Shown: positions 1-11,195 of the stretch, one piece after another
Layout: each line of letters begins with the position of its first letter
Position numbering within the stretch: position 1 is the first letter of the stretch
Assembly (NCBI GenBank): GCA_026018925.1
Contig: JAKSZU010000011.1
Location: forward strand, 10,799,485 to 10,863,484
Direction: 5' to 3'
Origin: Tupaia tana
Taxonomy: Eukaryota > Chordata > Mammalia > Scandentia > Tupaiidae
DNA length: 64,000 nucleotides
The notes under the pieces: model-generated
Seen by the model: only the letters and a program-made list of their open reading frames with translations
The model's database searches: none
What the model was told of the DNA's origin: nothing
Position numbers and translations under genes: made by a program

Positions 1-777
1 TCTACAACCCTTTAAGAGAAGCAGAGGCATTAGAGGCCGAGGTCGAGGGGTGCCAGGCCACCCAGCACCGTGGCAAAAGCACCCCTCTATCAGCCGTGCA
101 GGTTTCATTCCTGCTCTCCATAAAGCTTAAAGAGGCATGTCCCTTGGCTCCCTGAGTCTGCCATTACAGGGGACGGCTGTGACAACAGGCAGGATGACTG
201 ATCGCTCATTTACACAACTCACACTGGTGTGTGGATGGGGCATAAATATTTATTGCCTCCAGCTGATGCCACTCTTGATAACAGATGTGGGGTATCAAAA
301 TTTGGGAAGCCAGCACATGAAGTCATTGCTACTGCTAGGGATAGGCGTCTTCCACTCCCCAGCTCCTCTGAGACAGGCTGTTTAGAAGCCCATAGCCAAT
401 CCCTGGGGCTGGGCTCAGGGGACCTGTATTGCTATACAGGTGTTTCTCCCCATGGCTCTGCTTGATCCACTCGTCAGTTCTGATAGTTCCAATCATCCCT
501 GTTTCTGCCCAGCTAGCCCCAATCATAGCTGCATACTAACCCCCTCCCTCTCCAATGACCCCCACTTCTCCACTCCGTTCAGCCCCAGCTTCCACAGAGA
601 GGTCATATCCCTGCAGCCCACCAGCTCTCACCAGCCAGTCTGGATGCTGTGGGTCTTGATATGAACCCAGACTTTGTAGTCTTCAAAGTTTGTTTTCCTT
701 ATTTGACAGTCTTCCTCCAGAGGTCAGTTCTCAAAGTTTGCTGGACAGGGGGATTGTGGGGGAAGTTTTGATTACTA
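1..777. other. intronic DNA, no recognised element
   Basis: This stretch lies inside SHISA6 intron 2. I see no coding potential, tRNA head or A-tail in it. Short open frames here have no recognisable product. Confidence 0.6.
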
Positions 778-1035
778 TTTTTTTTTTTTAAGAGAGTTTT
801 GCTATAGGGCACATGCGCTTGCTAGAGAGACAAAGAGAGACAGAAAGCTAGAAATCACGACCCGGGGGGATGGCTATGCCACAATCCCTTCTCCTCCATT
901 CTCCTCTCAGAATTTTGGCCGTGCACGCACACATCCTTAATGTGAATTTTAAGTCGCCGGGTCCAGGACTTAAACCACAGTTGACTGACTACATGGGAGT
1001 CCAGCAACATAACCATTACACCATCTGCTGGCTCC
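778..1035 (-). mobile_element. tRNA-derived SINE, family A (older copy)
   Basis: The reversed tail (poly-T) is at 778-790. It is followed by the reversed right end with GCTATAGGGCACATGCGC, and the head ends at CTGCTGGCTCC. Many CpGs have decayed to TG/CA, so this is an older member than the copies at 3129 or 54952. Confidence 0.88.
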
Positions 1036-1191
1036 AATTATTATTTTCTTAGTATCAATCCTGGTCCTACTACAAACCAATTAAATAAGAATCTTTATAG
1101 AGTCAGGGCCCGGCGTTAGTATTTTCAGGATTCCCCATACAATTCTCTTGCAGAGCCAGGGCTGAGAATCACTGTGCTAGAGGGGGTTTCT

Positions 1192-1342
1192 TCAACTTTA
1201 ACATGTGTACAGATCTTCTGAGGGTCTTACTAAACTGCAGCTTCAGATTTAGCAGGTTGGAAGAGGGCCCAAGATTCTGCATTTCTAACAAGTCCCCATG
1301 GTATGCAGTCATTGAGGGCTCATGGACCACACTTTTAATAAC
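1192..1342 (+). mobile_element. MER5A-type hAT DNA transposon fragment
   Basis: The sequence follows the MER5A pattern: TTCAACTTTAACATG at the left, then TCTGCATTTCTAACAAG, then ATGGACCACACTTTTA at the right. This is an ancient non-autonomous hAT-Charlie fossil. Assignment is from memory of the consensus. Confidence 0.7.
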
Positions 1343-1559
1343 AAGGTTGTTAGGCAGCCAGAATTCAGGGTGAGGGCTGGACCAAGACCCCACTGGCTTT
1401 CTACATCCATTGTACAGTTTCCTTTAAAGATAGAAAGGGGCTGCCTGGCAGAGTTAGGATAAAAGGCTCTTAAGGAGAAGAGAGGACTTTCCAGCTAATG
1501 TGAACAGGGAACTTCCATATTTACGCAACATGATGGGGTCCATTCTCTCTCTCTCTCTC

Positions 1560-1836
1560 CTTTTTTTTTTTTTAATTTTTATTTTTTTTTTGGAGAGGTT
1601 TTTGCTATAGGGCACATGCGCTCACCAGAAAGACAGAGACAGAGAGACAGAAAGCGAGAAATCACCCCCAGCGGGGATGGCCACACCGCAATCCGTTCTC
1701 CTCCATTCTCCTCGGGATCTTGGGCATACACACACACACGCCCGGTGCGAGTTTAAGCCACCGGGTCCGGGACTCGAACTGCGGTCGACTACATGGGAGT
1801 TCAGTGACATAGCCATTACACTAACTGCTGGTCCCA
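1560..1836 (-). mobile_element. SINE family A, intact with 14-bp TSD
   Basis: This is a reversed full-length family A copy. The TSD GGGGTCCATTCTCT lies at 1535-1548 and again at 1838-1851. A CT run and poly-T separate the left TSD from the body. The reversed box-B-like motif GGGACTCGAACTGCGG is clear. Confidence 0.92.
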
Positions 1837-2229
1837 GGGGGTCCATTCTCTTTTGTACCTGAAGTGCTTAGCAGAATATCTAGTGCATAGGAAGTGCTCC
1901 ATATATGGTACTTAAGCCATATATATGTGGCATTGTTTTTACTAGCACTGCAGGATCCTCACTCCTCTTCCCAAACCAAACGTCTATGTGCTTTCAACCT
2001 ACAAAACCCTGACCGAGCTCCACAGACCACCTTCTTCCCCAGAGGATAAGGCTCACACAGGAAAATGGAAAGCCTTGGGCTCAGGCACTACAATCCCAAA
2101 CATCACGCCATAGAGCCTATCTGGTCTGAAGACGTTAATGCATTGCCTTTGGTTTCCCATTCTTTTGGTTCCTTTCCCAAGAGTTGTAGATGGACTTTTA
2201 AAGCCTGGTCCTGGCCAATAGTGAGTGTC

Positions 2230-2437
2230 TGCCGCATATGCAAACCTGTTGTAAGTGGTTTACTTGGCTCAACTCATTATACCCTTAAAGCAGTTCAGGG
2301 TCACAAGTACTATCAGCCTCAAAGGCAGATGAGGCAACTCAGAAAGGCAAAGCAACCTGCCCAAGATCACACACACGGAAAGTGACAGGACAAACGGCAA
2401 ACGCAAGGCTGGGTGGCAGAGCCCCCGCCTTCCCAGG
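2230..2437 (-). mobile_element. MIR fragment
   Basis: The string AGATGAGGCAACTCAGAAAG followed by CAACCTGCCCAAGATCACAC is the reversed MIR core region. It is a diverged ancient tRNA-derived SINE shared across mammals. Confidence 0.65.
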
Positions 2438-2562
2438 GCTTCTCAAACATTCATGGCTAAGTGATTTCGCCAAGATGCAGATTGTCATTCCAGCCCCAGC
2501 ATCTGCATTTCTCCTAAATTCCCAGGTGATGCCGACGCGGCTGGTCCACTGACAAGCATTCT
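2438..2562 (+). mobile_element. MER5A fragment
   Basis: It contains TTCTCAAACATTCATGGC, then CATCTGCATTTCTCC, CCCAGGTGATGCCGACGC and GGCTGGTCCACTGA, which are the MER5A landmarks in order. Confidence 0.7.
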
Positions 2563-3114
2563 CAGTGACAGAGCTCCTCACACACTCTGACAGTGTTTCT
2601 GGGTATCTTCCTCACGATGCTCCTAAAAATTCTTGCCACCACAGACTTCTCGAATTGGTGGCTTGGTGATTTGATGACTAGCAAGATCACAGTAAATTTC
2701 CCCTTTCGACACTTACCCAAAGTTCTATTAAAACGTCTGTTCAAACTGCAATTCTGTGTGGCAAAGGCTATCAGCTATTTGGGAAAGTACTGTGTCTGTG
2801 ATAAGCTGTAGAAGGTGTGGCTGGTTATGAAATTGCTTTTCACCACCAAGAATGCTTTCTGGGCCAGGGAAACACTTCCCAACTCTAAGACCAAAGAGCA
2901 GAATTCCAATTTGAGAAATACAGGGAGGGATTTCTTAAAACACTGAAGTGAATCATATAACTACAAGTGCTTCTTCCCAGCTCATTGTATACAGAAACAG
3001 AATGACAAATCTTTCTGCCCAATGCAGGGTATTTAATGGCAAATCAAGGCTGTCCACTCCAGCAATCTGGATTCAGTGGCTGTGAGCTAGCTCAGCTGTG
3101 AATGAGACGAAACT
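2563..3114. other. intronic DNA, no recognised element
   Basis: I see no repeat signature, exon border with an open frame, or RNA gene in this stretch. Confidence 0.5.
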
Positions 3115-3128
3115 ACTCAAGCAGAGGA

Positions 3129-3376
3129 ACCAGCAGTTAGCGTAATGGCTAGGTCGCTGGACTCCCACGTAGTCGACCGCCATTCGTGTCCCGGACCCGA
3201 TGGCTTAAAACTCACACCAGGCGCGTGTGCGTGCATGCCCAAGATCCCAAAAGGAGAATGGAGGAGAAGGGATTGCGGCGTGGCCATCTCCCCCTGGGGG
3301 GTGATTTCTCGCTTTCTGTCTCTCTGTCTCTGTCTGGCGAGCACATGTGCCCTATAGCAAAAATCTTTTAAAAAAG

Positions 3377-3405
<29 letters not shown>
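3129..3405 (+). mobile_element. SINE family A, young, perfect 14-bp TSD
   Basis: The TSD ACTCAAGCAGAGGA flanks the element at 3115-3128 and 3406-3419 without mismatch. The body carries the tRNA-like head ACCAGCAGTTAGCGTAATGG, the CpG-rich middle, the right end CCCTATAGCAAAAATC and a pure A-tail of more than 25 bases. A long intact tail and identical TSD indicate recent L1-assisted insertion. Confidence 0.95.
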
Positions 3406-3409
<4 letters not shown>

Positions 3410-3624
3410 AAGCAGAGGAGGGTGAGGATAAATAACCAGGGGTGCTTTTGATGCCAGAGTGGACTGAAGTTAGACTCACAAACTGACTTCAAATTGTGAA
3501 TATCCCAGAAAATAAAAATACCCTAACTCAAGCTGGTGGTAATAGTAAGGTTAGTCTAAACAATCATCAGTGATGATAAGGATTAGTTAGGATGGCACTT
3601 TCATGCTCTTCCCACTGCCCAGCG

Positions 3625-3812
3625 ACTCTCAAACTTTACTCCATAGAAGAAGGAAGAGAGAAGTTTCAAACACCCTACCCCATCCCTAACATTCTCAGTC
3701 ACACCTCCACGTCATTTAAATCATCATCCCTGGAGGTGGGGCCCAGGCATCCTTAATTTTTAAAGCTCCCATGATTCCCATGTGCAGCCAAGTTGGAGAA
3801 GAACCAGTGATG
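3625..3812 (+). mobile_element. MER5A fragment
   Basis: Landmarks are CTCTCAAACTTTACTCC at the left, TGGAGGTGGGGCCCAGGCAT in the middle and GAGAAGAACCAGTG at the right. It is one of four MER5A-like copies within 3 kb. Confidence 0.7.
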
Positions 3813-3854
3813 GGGCTTTCAGTGTCCTCACTCATGAAATGAAAGAATCCATGT

Positions 3855-4032
3855 GGACTAGAGATTCTTCATCCTGGCTGGAAGTTAGAATCACCTTAGG
3901 GAGGATGTTTAAACTACTGGTGGCAGCATCATTCCTAGAAATTCTGGTTTGTCTCTGGGACCCAGGCAGCAGCATTTTTAAGAGGTCCCCAGGTGATTGG
4001 CACGTGTAGCCAGGCAGATGACCACTGGTTCA
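3855..4032 (+). mobile_element. MER5A, near full length
   Basis: It contains GAATCACCTTAGGGAGG, then TGTTTAAACTACTGG, GGACCCAGGCAGCAGCATTT, CCCCAGGTGATTGGCACG and ACCACTGGTTC, matching the MER5A order nearly end to end. Confidence 0.75.
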
Positions 4033-4130
4033 GAAGTTTTTGCCACGAGTCTTCTATTGCTTACATTTTAAGGATCTACGATATCAAGGCTGAAAATATA
4101 TCTTAGACCTTTTGCAAAAGTGGATACTTT

Positions 4131-4388
4131 CTTTTTTTTTTTTTTTTTGAGAGGTTTTTGCTATAGGGCCCATGCGCTCGCTAGAAAGATAGAGAGAGAC
4201 AAAGAGACAAAAAGCGAGAAATCACTCCCCAAGGAGGTGGTCACTCCGCAATCCCTTCTTCTCCATTCCCCTCTTGGGATCTCGGGCACACATGCCTGGC
4301 ATAAGTTTAAGCCACCAGGTCCGGGACTCAAACCACAGTCGACTACATGGGAGTCCAGCGACATAGCCATTATGCCAACTGCCGGTCC
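4131..4388 (-). mobile_element. SINE family A with 13-bp TSD
   Basis: The TSD TGCAAAAGTGGAT lies at 4113-4125 and 4389-4401. The body is a reversed family A element with TTTTGCTATAGGGCCCATG and a GACTCAAACCACAGTCGAC box-B region. Confidence 0.93.
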
Positions 4389-4401
4389 TGCAAAAGTGGA
4401 T

Positions 4402-4934
4402 TCTTAATCTTTACCTTTAAATCAGAGATCCCTAGCTTTGAAGGAGTCTAAGAATCCACTTAATTCTTATGCAAACTATTAGATAAGTACGTAGATTCAT
4501 AGATATTTGTAGATTTTCAAGAGAGAATGTCCTCAGCTTTTACCATATTTTCAAAGAATTTAGATTACAGTCTTAGAAGAGAATATGACACAATACACTT
4601 AATTATGGTATGAATAGAAAAATCTCAGCAGCATCTTTGTTGTAGTTTTGGATTTGGAGCCCACCTACTGCCACCTAACGGTTGTATACCTTTATTGCAG
4701 GTTTAGCTCAGATCCTACAGTCCACTCTTTAGAAAATCATAGGGTGATGAATATGAAGATTTCAGATCCAGACATCGAAGTAGAAGCCAAGGCTGGGACT
4801 GGCATTTGACTGCTTGGTATGCTCACAAGGACATAAGACTTTCCAAGTTGTACTTGGGAAAAGACTGTCCATTCTGATATTTTGGACTCATGTCCCCAAC
4901 TGGATAAGACTATTACAATTTGCTAGTCTTCGCT
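4402..4934. other. AT-rich intronic DNA
   Basis: I see no assignable repeat or exon in this stretch between a SINE and a MIR. Confidence 0.5.
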
Positions 4935-5110
4935 GCTAACTATCTGCTTTGAATATTGGTTTTCTCTCTTACTATCTGTGTGACACTAGGAAAAGTAACC
5001 ACTTTTCTATTCCTCATATAGAATGGGGATAATGTAAGTACTTCTAAGATTGTCATGAAGAATAAGAAAATGCTCAGCATGATGCCTGATGCAGAGCAAA
5101 ACCCTCCAAA
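4935..5110 (+). mobile_element. MIR fragment
   Basis: It contains CTATCTGTGTGACACTAGG, then TAGAATGGGGATAATG, then GCTCAGCATGATGCCTGATG, the plus-strand MIR order. Confidence 0.7.
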
Positions 5111-5123
5111 TATTTAGATAATA

Positions 5124-5458
5124 CAGGTTGAGTATCTCTTATCCCAAGTGCTCAGGAGCAGGAGAGTTTGGGATTTCAGTTTTGTTTTTTTTTAAATTTT
5201 GTAATATTTGCATGTGAAATATCTTGGAGATGGGACCCAAATCTAAACATGAAATTAATTCATGTTTCATATGCACCAAATACACATTCACCTGAAGGCA
5301 ATTATTTTACAGTATTTTGGTCTTGCAACATTTTGATTGTGACTCATCACATGAGGTCAGGTGTGGAATTTTGCACTTATGCCATCATGGCAATATTTGA
5401 AAAGTTTGGGATTTGGGGAAGACTTTGGATTTTTTATTAGGTTGGGATGCTCAACCTA
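5124..5458. mobile_element. Tigger/pogo-type non-autonomous DNA transposon
   Basis: The left end CAGGTTGAGTATCTCTTATC and the right end GGGATGCTCAACCTATA are terminal inverted repeats flanked by TA. Internally GATATCTTGGAGATGGGACC-like sequence is the known body of a MER2-class Tigger relative. The exact subfamily is not asserted. Confidence 0.8.
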
Positions 5459-6148
5459 TATTACAGTTATTACTGACTGTCTTATCAGTATTCATACATT
5501 TTAGTGACCTTGTTCAAGGTATTAAATTTCCTAGAGCTTCATGTATTGATCCACAAGACAAGAAAAATAAGTCTAGCCCGGTCTCTTTCCGACGTTTATA
5601 GCAATAATCAAAAAAAAGGGAGGAAGTGTACTGTGATTGCAGAGCAACTCATCATATATCTAGGAATTCTATAGAGTCCAGGAAAGAGTCACCCCAAAAT
5701 ACAGGCATAGTTCCAATGATCCAGTCATGCCCAGCCCAGCCCAGCCCTCAGGAAGTGCTCTTTGAGGTTCCAATAGCTGAGCAGCTCCACGGCCAGGTGC
5801 AGCAGCTTCCTGTCCACAGCTAGCATTCTAGGCCACTCAGATCTCCCCACAACATGGGGGAATGAGTGGCCATACTCTGCATATCTGCTGCAAACTCCCC
5901 TTTAAGTAAGATAAGGACACCAGTCTCTCAGTACATCATCAGCCCACATCCAGCCCAGGTAGACTAGCAGCAGCCCCTCCCAGTCTGAACCATTCCTGGG
6001 AGACATTCCCCAAATTCTCACAAAACTGCCTGTCCATCAGAGTCGCTCTCCATGCAGAGCTGCCACATCTGCCCCACCAGAGCAGAAATATCACCAAAAT
6101 CTCTCACCAGCCACAGCTGAGATTCAAAGGGGATCAGCTCTCACTTAC
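5459..6148. other. intronic DNA flanking exon 2
   Basis: This stretch lies 3' of exon 2 in transcript orientation. I find no repeat signature; a short (CCCAG)n run is at about 5730-5745. Confidence 0.5.
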
Positions 6149-6309
6149 CTGGAGTCTGCTTGGCCGTACGCACGGGGGTGTAGTGGTTTTTGGAGGATGA
6201 TCTGACCGGCGTGTTCTCTTTGGGAGAGGTATCGATAGCCGAGATAGTTTCTCTTTCACAGTGTGCTATGGGAATTGGTCCCTGTTGTCTTAAGATGTCA
6301 GCCAGAGCC
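6149..6309 (-). CDS. SHISA6: SHISA6 coding exon 2 (start of cytoplasmic tail)
   Basis: This 161-nt exon encodes 53 whole codons plus split codons at both ends. It starts after a pyrimidine-rich stretch ending TTCGTTTAG. Its first G completes an Arg codon (AG|G) with exon 1, and the frame then reads ALADILRQQGPIPIAHCERE and continues to TAKQTP. The last G begins the next codon, which is Glu in the mammalian protein I remember, and the donor is GTAAGT. The segment follows the transmembrane helix of this AMPA-receptor auxiliary protein, is polar and Ser/Thr-rich, and is cytoplasmic. The sequence appears nearly identical to the known mammalian protein. PSD-95-binding C-terminal residues are encoded further left, outside the window. 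Confidence 0.96.
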
Positions 6310-6731
6310 CTAAACGAAGAGGAGATCACACAATGAGATTCTCTGAACAGGTATGCACAACCACGAAGGGAGCTTACTTTTCTGGGGCTTTGATTTACAG
6401 AGCTATAGGAGGAGAGAGAGAAACTGCACTTCGTACTCAAAAGTCACAGCTTCATCTGATCTGGATTCAGTGGGGACACAGGGTAGAGGTTGCCATGCCT
6501 GGGGGTATAGACACTAAAAGGCTGTGATTATAGTTTCCTTAATTCATTCCACATCAATAAATTCTGAGCCCTTTCAAAATCCTGGCTTTCCAAATGCCCA
6601 TCTAGGCCAGGCAGATAGCTGCAGCAGCTGGCCAGCAGAATGCCACTACAGAGAAGGGCTGCCTCCGCTGGCCTCCAATTCAGCAGCAGGTTATAATACC
6701 AGGGCAAGCGACCTCCCCATTCTAAAACACA
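6310..6731. other. intronic DNA upstream of exon 2
   Basis: The stretch next to the acceptor holds the pyrimidine tract and no recognised repeat. Confidence 0.5.
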
Positions 6732-6953
6732 GGCCAGACCAGGCAGTGGTGCAGCAGCAATGGCACTGGGCCCACATGGGCAAGTCCTGGGGTCCTGTCC
6801 CTGGTCCTCTTTGAGCATGCTGAATGTGTACCTATGATCTGAACCACTGCAATGGGGTAGATCACGGCACGGGGACTCTACTGGAGAGGTCTGTCTCTCT
6901 GTCTAGGTCAGTCTTTCTTATGAAAGAAATAAACTTTCAAAAAAATACAAAGC

Positions 6954-6956
<3 letters not shown>
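6732..6956 (+). mobile_element. SINE family C
   Basis: The head reads AGTGGTGCAGCAGCAATGGC, with GGCAAGTCCTGGGGTCCTG as a decayed box-B region. The body ends in CTTATGAAAGAAATAAAC, typical of family C. The A-rich tail passes directly into an AC microsatellite. Confidence 0.8.

Positions 6957-6990
<34 letters not shown>
6957..6990. repeat. (AC)17 microsatellite
   Basis: This is a pure AC run directly at the 3' tail of the SINE at 6732, so the tail probably seeded it. Confidence 0.97.
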
Positions 6991-6993
<3 letters not shown>

Positions 6994-7398
6994 GAGTGGC
7001 ATGTACTAGATACCAGAGACCCAAATACACCACACAGTTCCTGCCATCAAAGAAGGTGTGATTCAGCTGCAGAGACAGGATGTATAGATAAAAATATACA
7101 AGTCAGAACACACCGAGGAGCACAACTGGGGTTGAGAGGAGGGAGCAACTACAAACAGAGGAAATGCACAAAAAGAAAGACGCATGGAACTCTGCCGGGG
7201 TCACAGAGACATATCTTCCCACAAGGACCCAGTATTCAGAGAAAGCAGCCATTGTACCCAGCACCTAGTGCAGGCAACCAACTATGCACTTCCTGAGGAC
7301 TCAGCAAGTGTCAGTCACTTAGGGACAGAGAGGGACAGGACCCAGTTGCTTCTATCGAGTGTTCACAATTTTGGGAGACTCACTTCCCTACCTGATTT

Positions 7399-7642
7399 TT
7401 TTTTTTTTTTTAATTTGTCAGAAAGTGGCAGCATTTGCCAGAAACAGAGAAAGGGGGAGAAGGAAAAAGCAACCCTCTTGAGGCATGGTCATGACACAAT
7501 CCCTTCTCCATTTCTCTAACCTGTTGGGATTTGGGTCACACACACATACACACTTGACATGTTTTTCAAGCCGCCAGGTTCAGAACTCAAACCATGTAGT
7601 CAGCCAGACGGGATCTCTTAACCACTAGGCCATGGGGCTGCC
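7399..7642 (-). mobile_element. SINE family D (older A-like)
   Basis: A poly-T of 16 leads into a reversed body with ATTTGCCAGAAACAGAG and CGCCAGGTTCAGAACTCAAA. It ends at CCATGGGGCTGCCCC, the reversed head of a diverged branch. Confidence 0.82.
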
Positions 7643-7694
7643 CCCCAACCTGGTTTCAAGCAGGACTCTCTCCATGGGTGTGAAAAGTGAGGGG

Positions 7695-7964
7695 AACCAG
7701 CAGTTAGCGTAATGGCTATGTCGCTGGACTCCCACATAGTCGACCGCGGTTCGCGTCTCGGACCCGGTGGCTTACAACTCACGCTGGGTGCGTGTGCGTG
7801 CGTGCCCAAGATCCCGAGAGGAGAATGGAGGAGAAGGGATTGCAGCGTGACCATCCCCCCTGGGGGGTGATTTCTCGCTTTCTGTCTCTCAGTCTCTCTC
7901 TGTCTGTCTGGCGAGCGCACGCGCCCTATAGCGAAAAACCTCTCCAAAATAAATAAATAAATAA
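7695..7964 (+). mobile_element. SINE family A, young
   Basis: The head is ACCAGCAGTTAGCGTAATGG and the box B region GCGGTTCGCGTCTCGG. It has GCGAGCGCACGCGCCCTATA at the right end and a (AAAT)n tail. The TSD AAAAGTGAG is at 7683-7691 and 7965-7973. CpGs are well kept. It shares the TTCGCGTC variant with the copy at 54952. Confidence 0.94.
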
Positions 7965-7973
7965 AAAAGTGAG

Positions 7974-8915
7974 ATGCCCACTGGAATGGAAGACAGAAGC
8001 ACACGGGGATGCTCTAAGAAGGCACGGAGGAGTGTGGACAGGCCACAGAAGCCCACGCCTGAATGCTGACATTTCGGGTCAGGTTCCCGGTTCTGGAAGT
8101 GCTCCTGTTTTGTACAAGTCAGGCAAGGACTCGTCTATCAGCTCAGGGTGATCCTGAGAGGTGAGTGGGTACCATGCGACACCTCCAGGACTCTCCCAGC
8201 CACCCCTGACCACCACGGACCCAGCCACGCTCAGGCCACCCCAGGGCTTCCTCTGTACCCGAGTCCGACTCTGGCACTATGCCACCTTGGAAAGTGGCAG
8301 TTTGAACACATGGCTGAGAGTGAATTGTTTCATTACGCCGCCCCTGACATGCTGAACCTTCCTCACAGAAGAGCATCAAGCTGGCAATCTTATCATTTAG
8401 TGGCATTTATACAGTAATTTCAGATTTTCCAAATGCTTTCCCCTGACTGGCTTTCATCTCTCAGCCTTGAAGGAAAGAGCAGATGCACACCACCATCCCC
8501 ACTCACTTCTATGGAACAAGCAGAACCTCGGCGTGGAACCTCGCCGGTCTAGGAGAGGGAGTCTGGGCAGGCTTGCGTCTAGGTCCAGAGAGCTGGCATT
8601 CAGAGAGCGAGGAAACAAAATTGTCCTAGAAAGCCAATCTGAGTCCAAACTCCAGCTCTGCACTAATTAGCTATGAAATTTTACACAGAAATTGATTAAA
8701 TTGAAATTTAATCTTTTCTACTCCATCCACAAAACAAAGGCTTTAAGTTAGTATGACCGCTAAGATCCCTTCTAATTCCATAATTTGATAACTTTGTATT
8801 TTATGTGCTTTTTTAAGCTACCCATTCATGCACACATTCAGGTTGCTTTAGTTCCTTCATCCCTGTGATTATCAAAGACACCTTACTGTCAGATCTTTCC
8901 GCAATAAGAAAACGG
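7974..8915. other. intronic DNA, no recognised element
   Basis: No convincing repeat or exon signature is seen. Open frames on both strands are short and unlike known proteins. Confidence 0.5.
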
Positions 8916-9015
8916 TGCATTAGAAGTAACAATAGACATCAATAGACATACAGAGCAAGTGAACAGAATTGAGAGTCCAGAAATAAATGTATAAATCTGC
9001 ATTGACTGATTTATT

Positions 9016-9292
9016 TCTTTTTTTTAATTTTTTTTTTTGAAGAGGTTTTTGCTATAGAGGGCACATGCGCTCGCCAGAAAGACAGAGACAGAGAGACAGA
9101 AAGCAAGAAATCTCCCCCCAGGGTTATGGCCATGCCACAACCCCTTCTCCTCCATTCTCCTCTAGGGATCTTGAGTACACACGCACATGCACCCGGCGTG
9201 AGTTTAAGCCACTGGGTCCAGGACTCAAACCGCGGCCAGCTACATGGGAGTCCAGCTATTTAGCCATTACCGCTACACCAACTGCTGGCTCC
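9016..9292 (-). mobile_element. SINE family A inside L1
   Basis: Flanks TGCATTGACTGATTTA (8999) and TGCATGGACTGATTCA (9293) are an imperfect TSD and rejoin the L1 sequence. The reversed head ends CAACTGCTGGCTCC. Confidence 0.92.
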
Positions 9293-9381
9293 TGCATGGA
9301 CTGATTCAGTAAAGGAAGAACAATTTCTTCAACAAATGGTCCTGAGATAACTGGATATCCACAAGCAAAAGAATGAAGTTG

Positions 9382-9647
9382 AGGGTCGCCCAAGGTAGCA
9401 CGGCTATGATATAACACTACAGTGCTGAGCCCAAATGGGAAGGTCCCAGGTGTGCGTCCTAAGGTCTCCCTATGTATGCCAGGTGCAGGTGTGCAACTGG
9501 CTGGCTGAAGCTAGGGGTTGGATAAAGGCATAAATACCTGACTGGGGGTGTGGTTCTCTCTCTCCCTCTCTCTCTGTCTCTGTGCATCTCTCTCTGTCTC
9601 CCTCTCTCATGAAAGAAACAAACTTAAACAATTTTAAAAAAAAAAAA
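9382..9647 (+). mobile_element. SINE family C inside L1
   Basis: It contains GGGAAGGTCCCAGGTGTGCG, then CTGGCTGGCTGAAGC, a CT-rich stretch and CTCATGAAAGAAACAAAC plus an A-tail. It splits the L1 between ATGAAGTTG and TTGGACCCTTATCTC. Confidence 0.88.
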
Positions 9648-10611
9648 GGTGTTGGACCCTTATCTCACATCCAAAGCAAAAATTAATCTAAAATAGATCA
9701 CATACGTCAATAGAGTCCTAAAACTATAAATTCCTTTAAAATAGAAGTAAATCTCTGTAAGCTGGGATTTGGCAATAGGTTCTTATGTACAACACCAAAA
9801 ACATAAGCAATAAAAGACAAGATGGATAAATTTAAAACGTCTGTGCATCAGAGGACAACAGGAAGAAAGTGAAAGATAAGCAATGCATGGGAACCAATCA
9901 TACATCTGATAAGAGACATGTACCCAGAATATAAAAAGAAACCTTGTAACTCCACCATACAATAAATGGCGTGATTTTAAAATAGGTAAAGTATTTAAAT
10001 AGACATTTCTCCAAAGAAAGTATACTTCGTTAGTAGTTTATCATCATTAAACATCAGAGAAATACAAATCAAAACCATGACGAGCCCCCACTTCACGACC
10101 ACTAAGACGGTTATAACCAAAAAGACAGATAATACCAAGTGCTGACAATGATGTGGAGGAAATGGAGCCTTTAGACATTGCTAGTAGCAATGTGAAATGG
10201 TGCAGCCATTCCCGCAAATGGTTTAGCAATTCCTAGAAATCTTAAATACAGAGTTAACATATGGTCTGGCAATTCTCCTTCTAGGAACTCACAAGAGAAA
10301 TGAAAACAAAGCTTGTGTATGAAGATCTTTAGCTACATTATTAATAACAGCCAAAACGTGGAAACAATCCAAATGTCCATCAGTTGATGCATGGACAAAC
10401 AAAATGTGATGTCTGAGGTGATCGGAAAAGTCCTTACGTATGTTTCTGGTTTTCTACGCACGATGGACTAGTACCCAACTGTAAAAAGGAAAGCAGCACT
10501 GACACACGCTGCAGCACGGATGGCCCTCACAAACATCATGCGAAGTGAAAGACAGTCAAAAAAGACCACATGTATAGAAAATGGCCAATTTGCCCATTAA
10601 GGACACAAAAC

Positions 10612-10749
10612 ATGAGGGACTTCAGAAAGTTCATGGAGAATGCAATTAAAGTGCAGGTTTATTTTGCTGCAAAAAAAAAAAAAAATTGAAATCCATGTAT
10701 AGTTTTCGTTAATAAACATTTTCCATGAACTTTTTAAAGAGCCCCTCAT
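10612..10749. mobile_element. mariner-like MITE copy 1, inside L1
   Basis: The 138-bp element starts TGAGGGACTTCAGAAAGTTC and ends GAACTTTTTAAAGAGCCCCT plus CA. The ends are imperfect inverted repeats, and the inner halves (TCATGGAGAATG and CATTTTCCATGA) also pair. It interrupts the L1 3' region. Confidence 0.8.
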
Positions 10750-10857
10750 GATTCACGGTTACCAGGTGCTGGGAGAGGGAGAAATGGGGAGTAACTACCA
10801 ATGGGTTCAGACTTTCTTTTTGGAGAGGATAAAAATGTTTTAAAATTGGACATCAAT

Positions 10858-11120
10858 GGGGCCAGTGGATGGTGTAATGATTACATCACTGGACTCCCAT
10901 GTAACTGACTGTGGTTCAAGTCCTGGCCCCAGCGGTTTGAAACTCATGCTGGATGCCTGTACGAGCATGTCCAAAATCCTGAGAGGAGACTAGAGATGGG
11001 ATTGTGGCATGGCCATCCTCCCTGGGGGTAGGGGGGTAATTTCACGCTTTCTATCTCTCTCTGTCTCTCTGGCAAATGCACACACCCTCTAGCAAAAATC
11101 TCTCTTAAAAAACAAAACAA
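10858..11120 (+). mobile_element. SINE family A/D inside L1 3' UTR
   Basis: The head is GGGGCCAGTGGATGGTGTAA, box B region TGTGGTTCAAGTCC, and right end CACCCTCTAGCAAAAATC with an AAAC-rich tail. Sequence on both sides is L1 3' UTR. Confidence 0.88.
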
Positions 11121-11195
11121 GGATATCAGTAATAGTTTTATAATTTTGTGAATGCACAAAAATCACTGGATGATACACTTTAAAATCTAAGGATG

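Larger units (their letters stand above)
1..6148 (-). other. SHISA6: SHISA6 intron 2 (partial)
   Basis: This is the 5' part of the intron that follows coding exon 2. It begins with a consensus GTAAGT donor at 6148-6143 on the minus strand, and its acceptor lies beyond the left edge. It carries SINEs, four MER5A copies, MIR fragments and a Tigger-type element, listed separately. I see no further exon in it. Confidence 0.85.
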
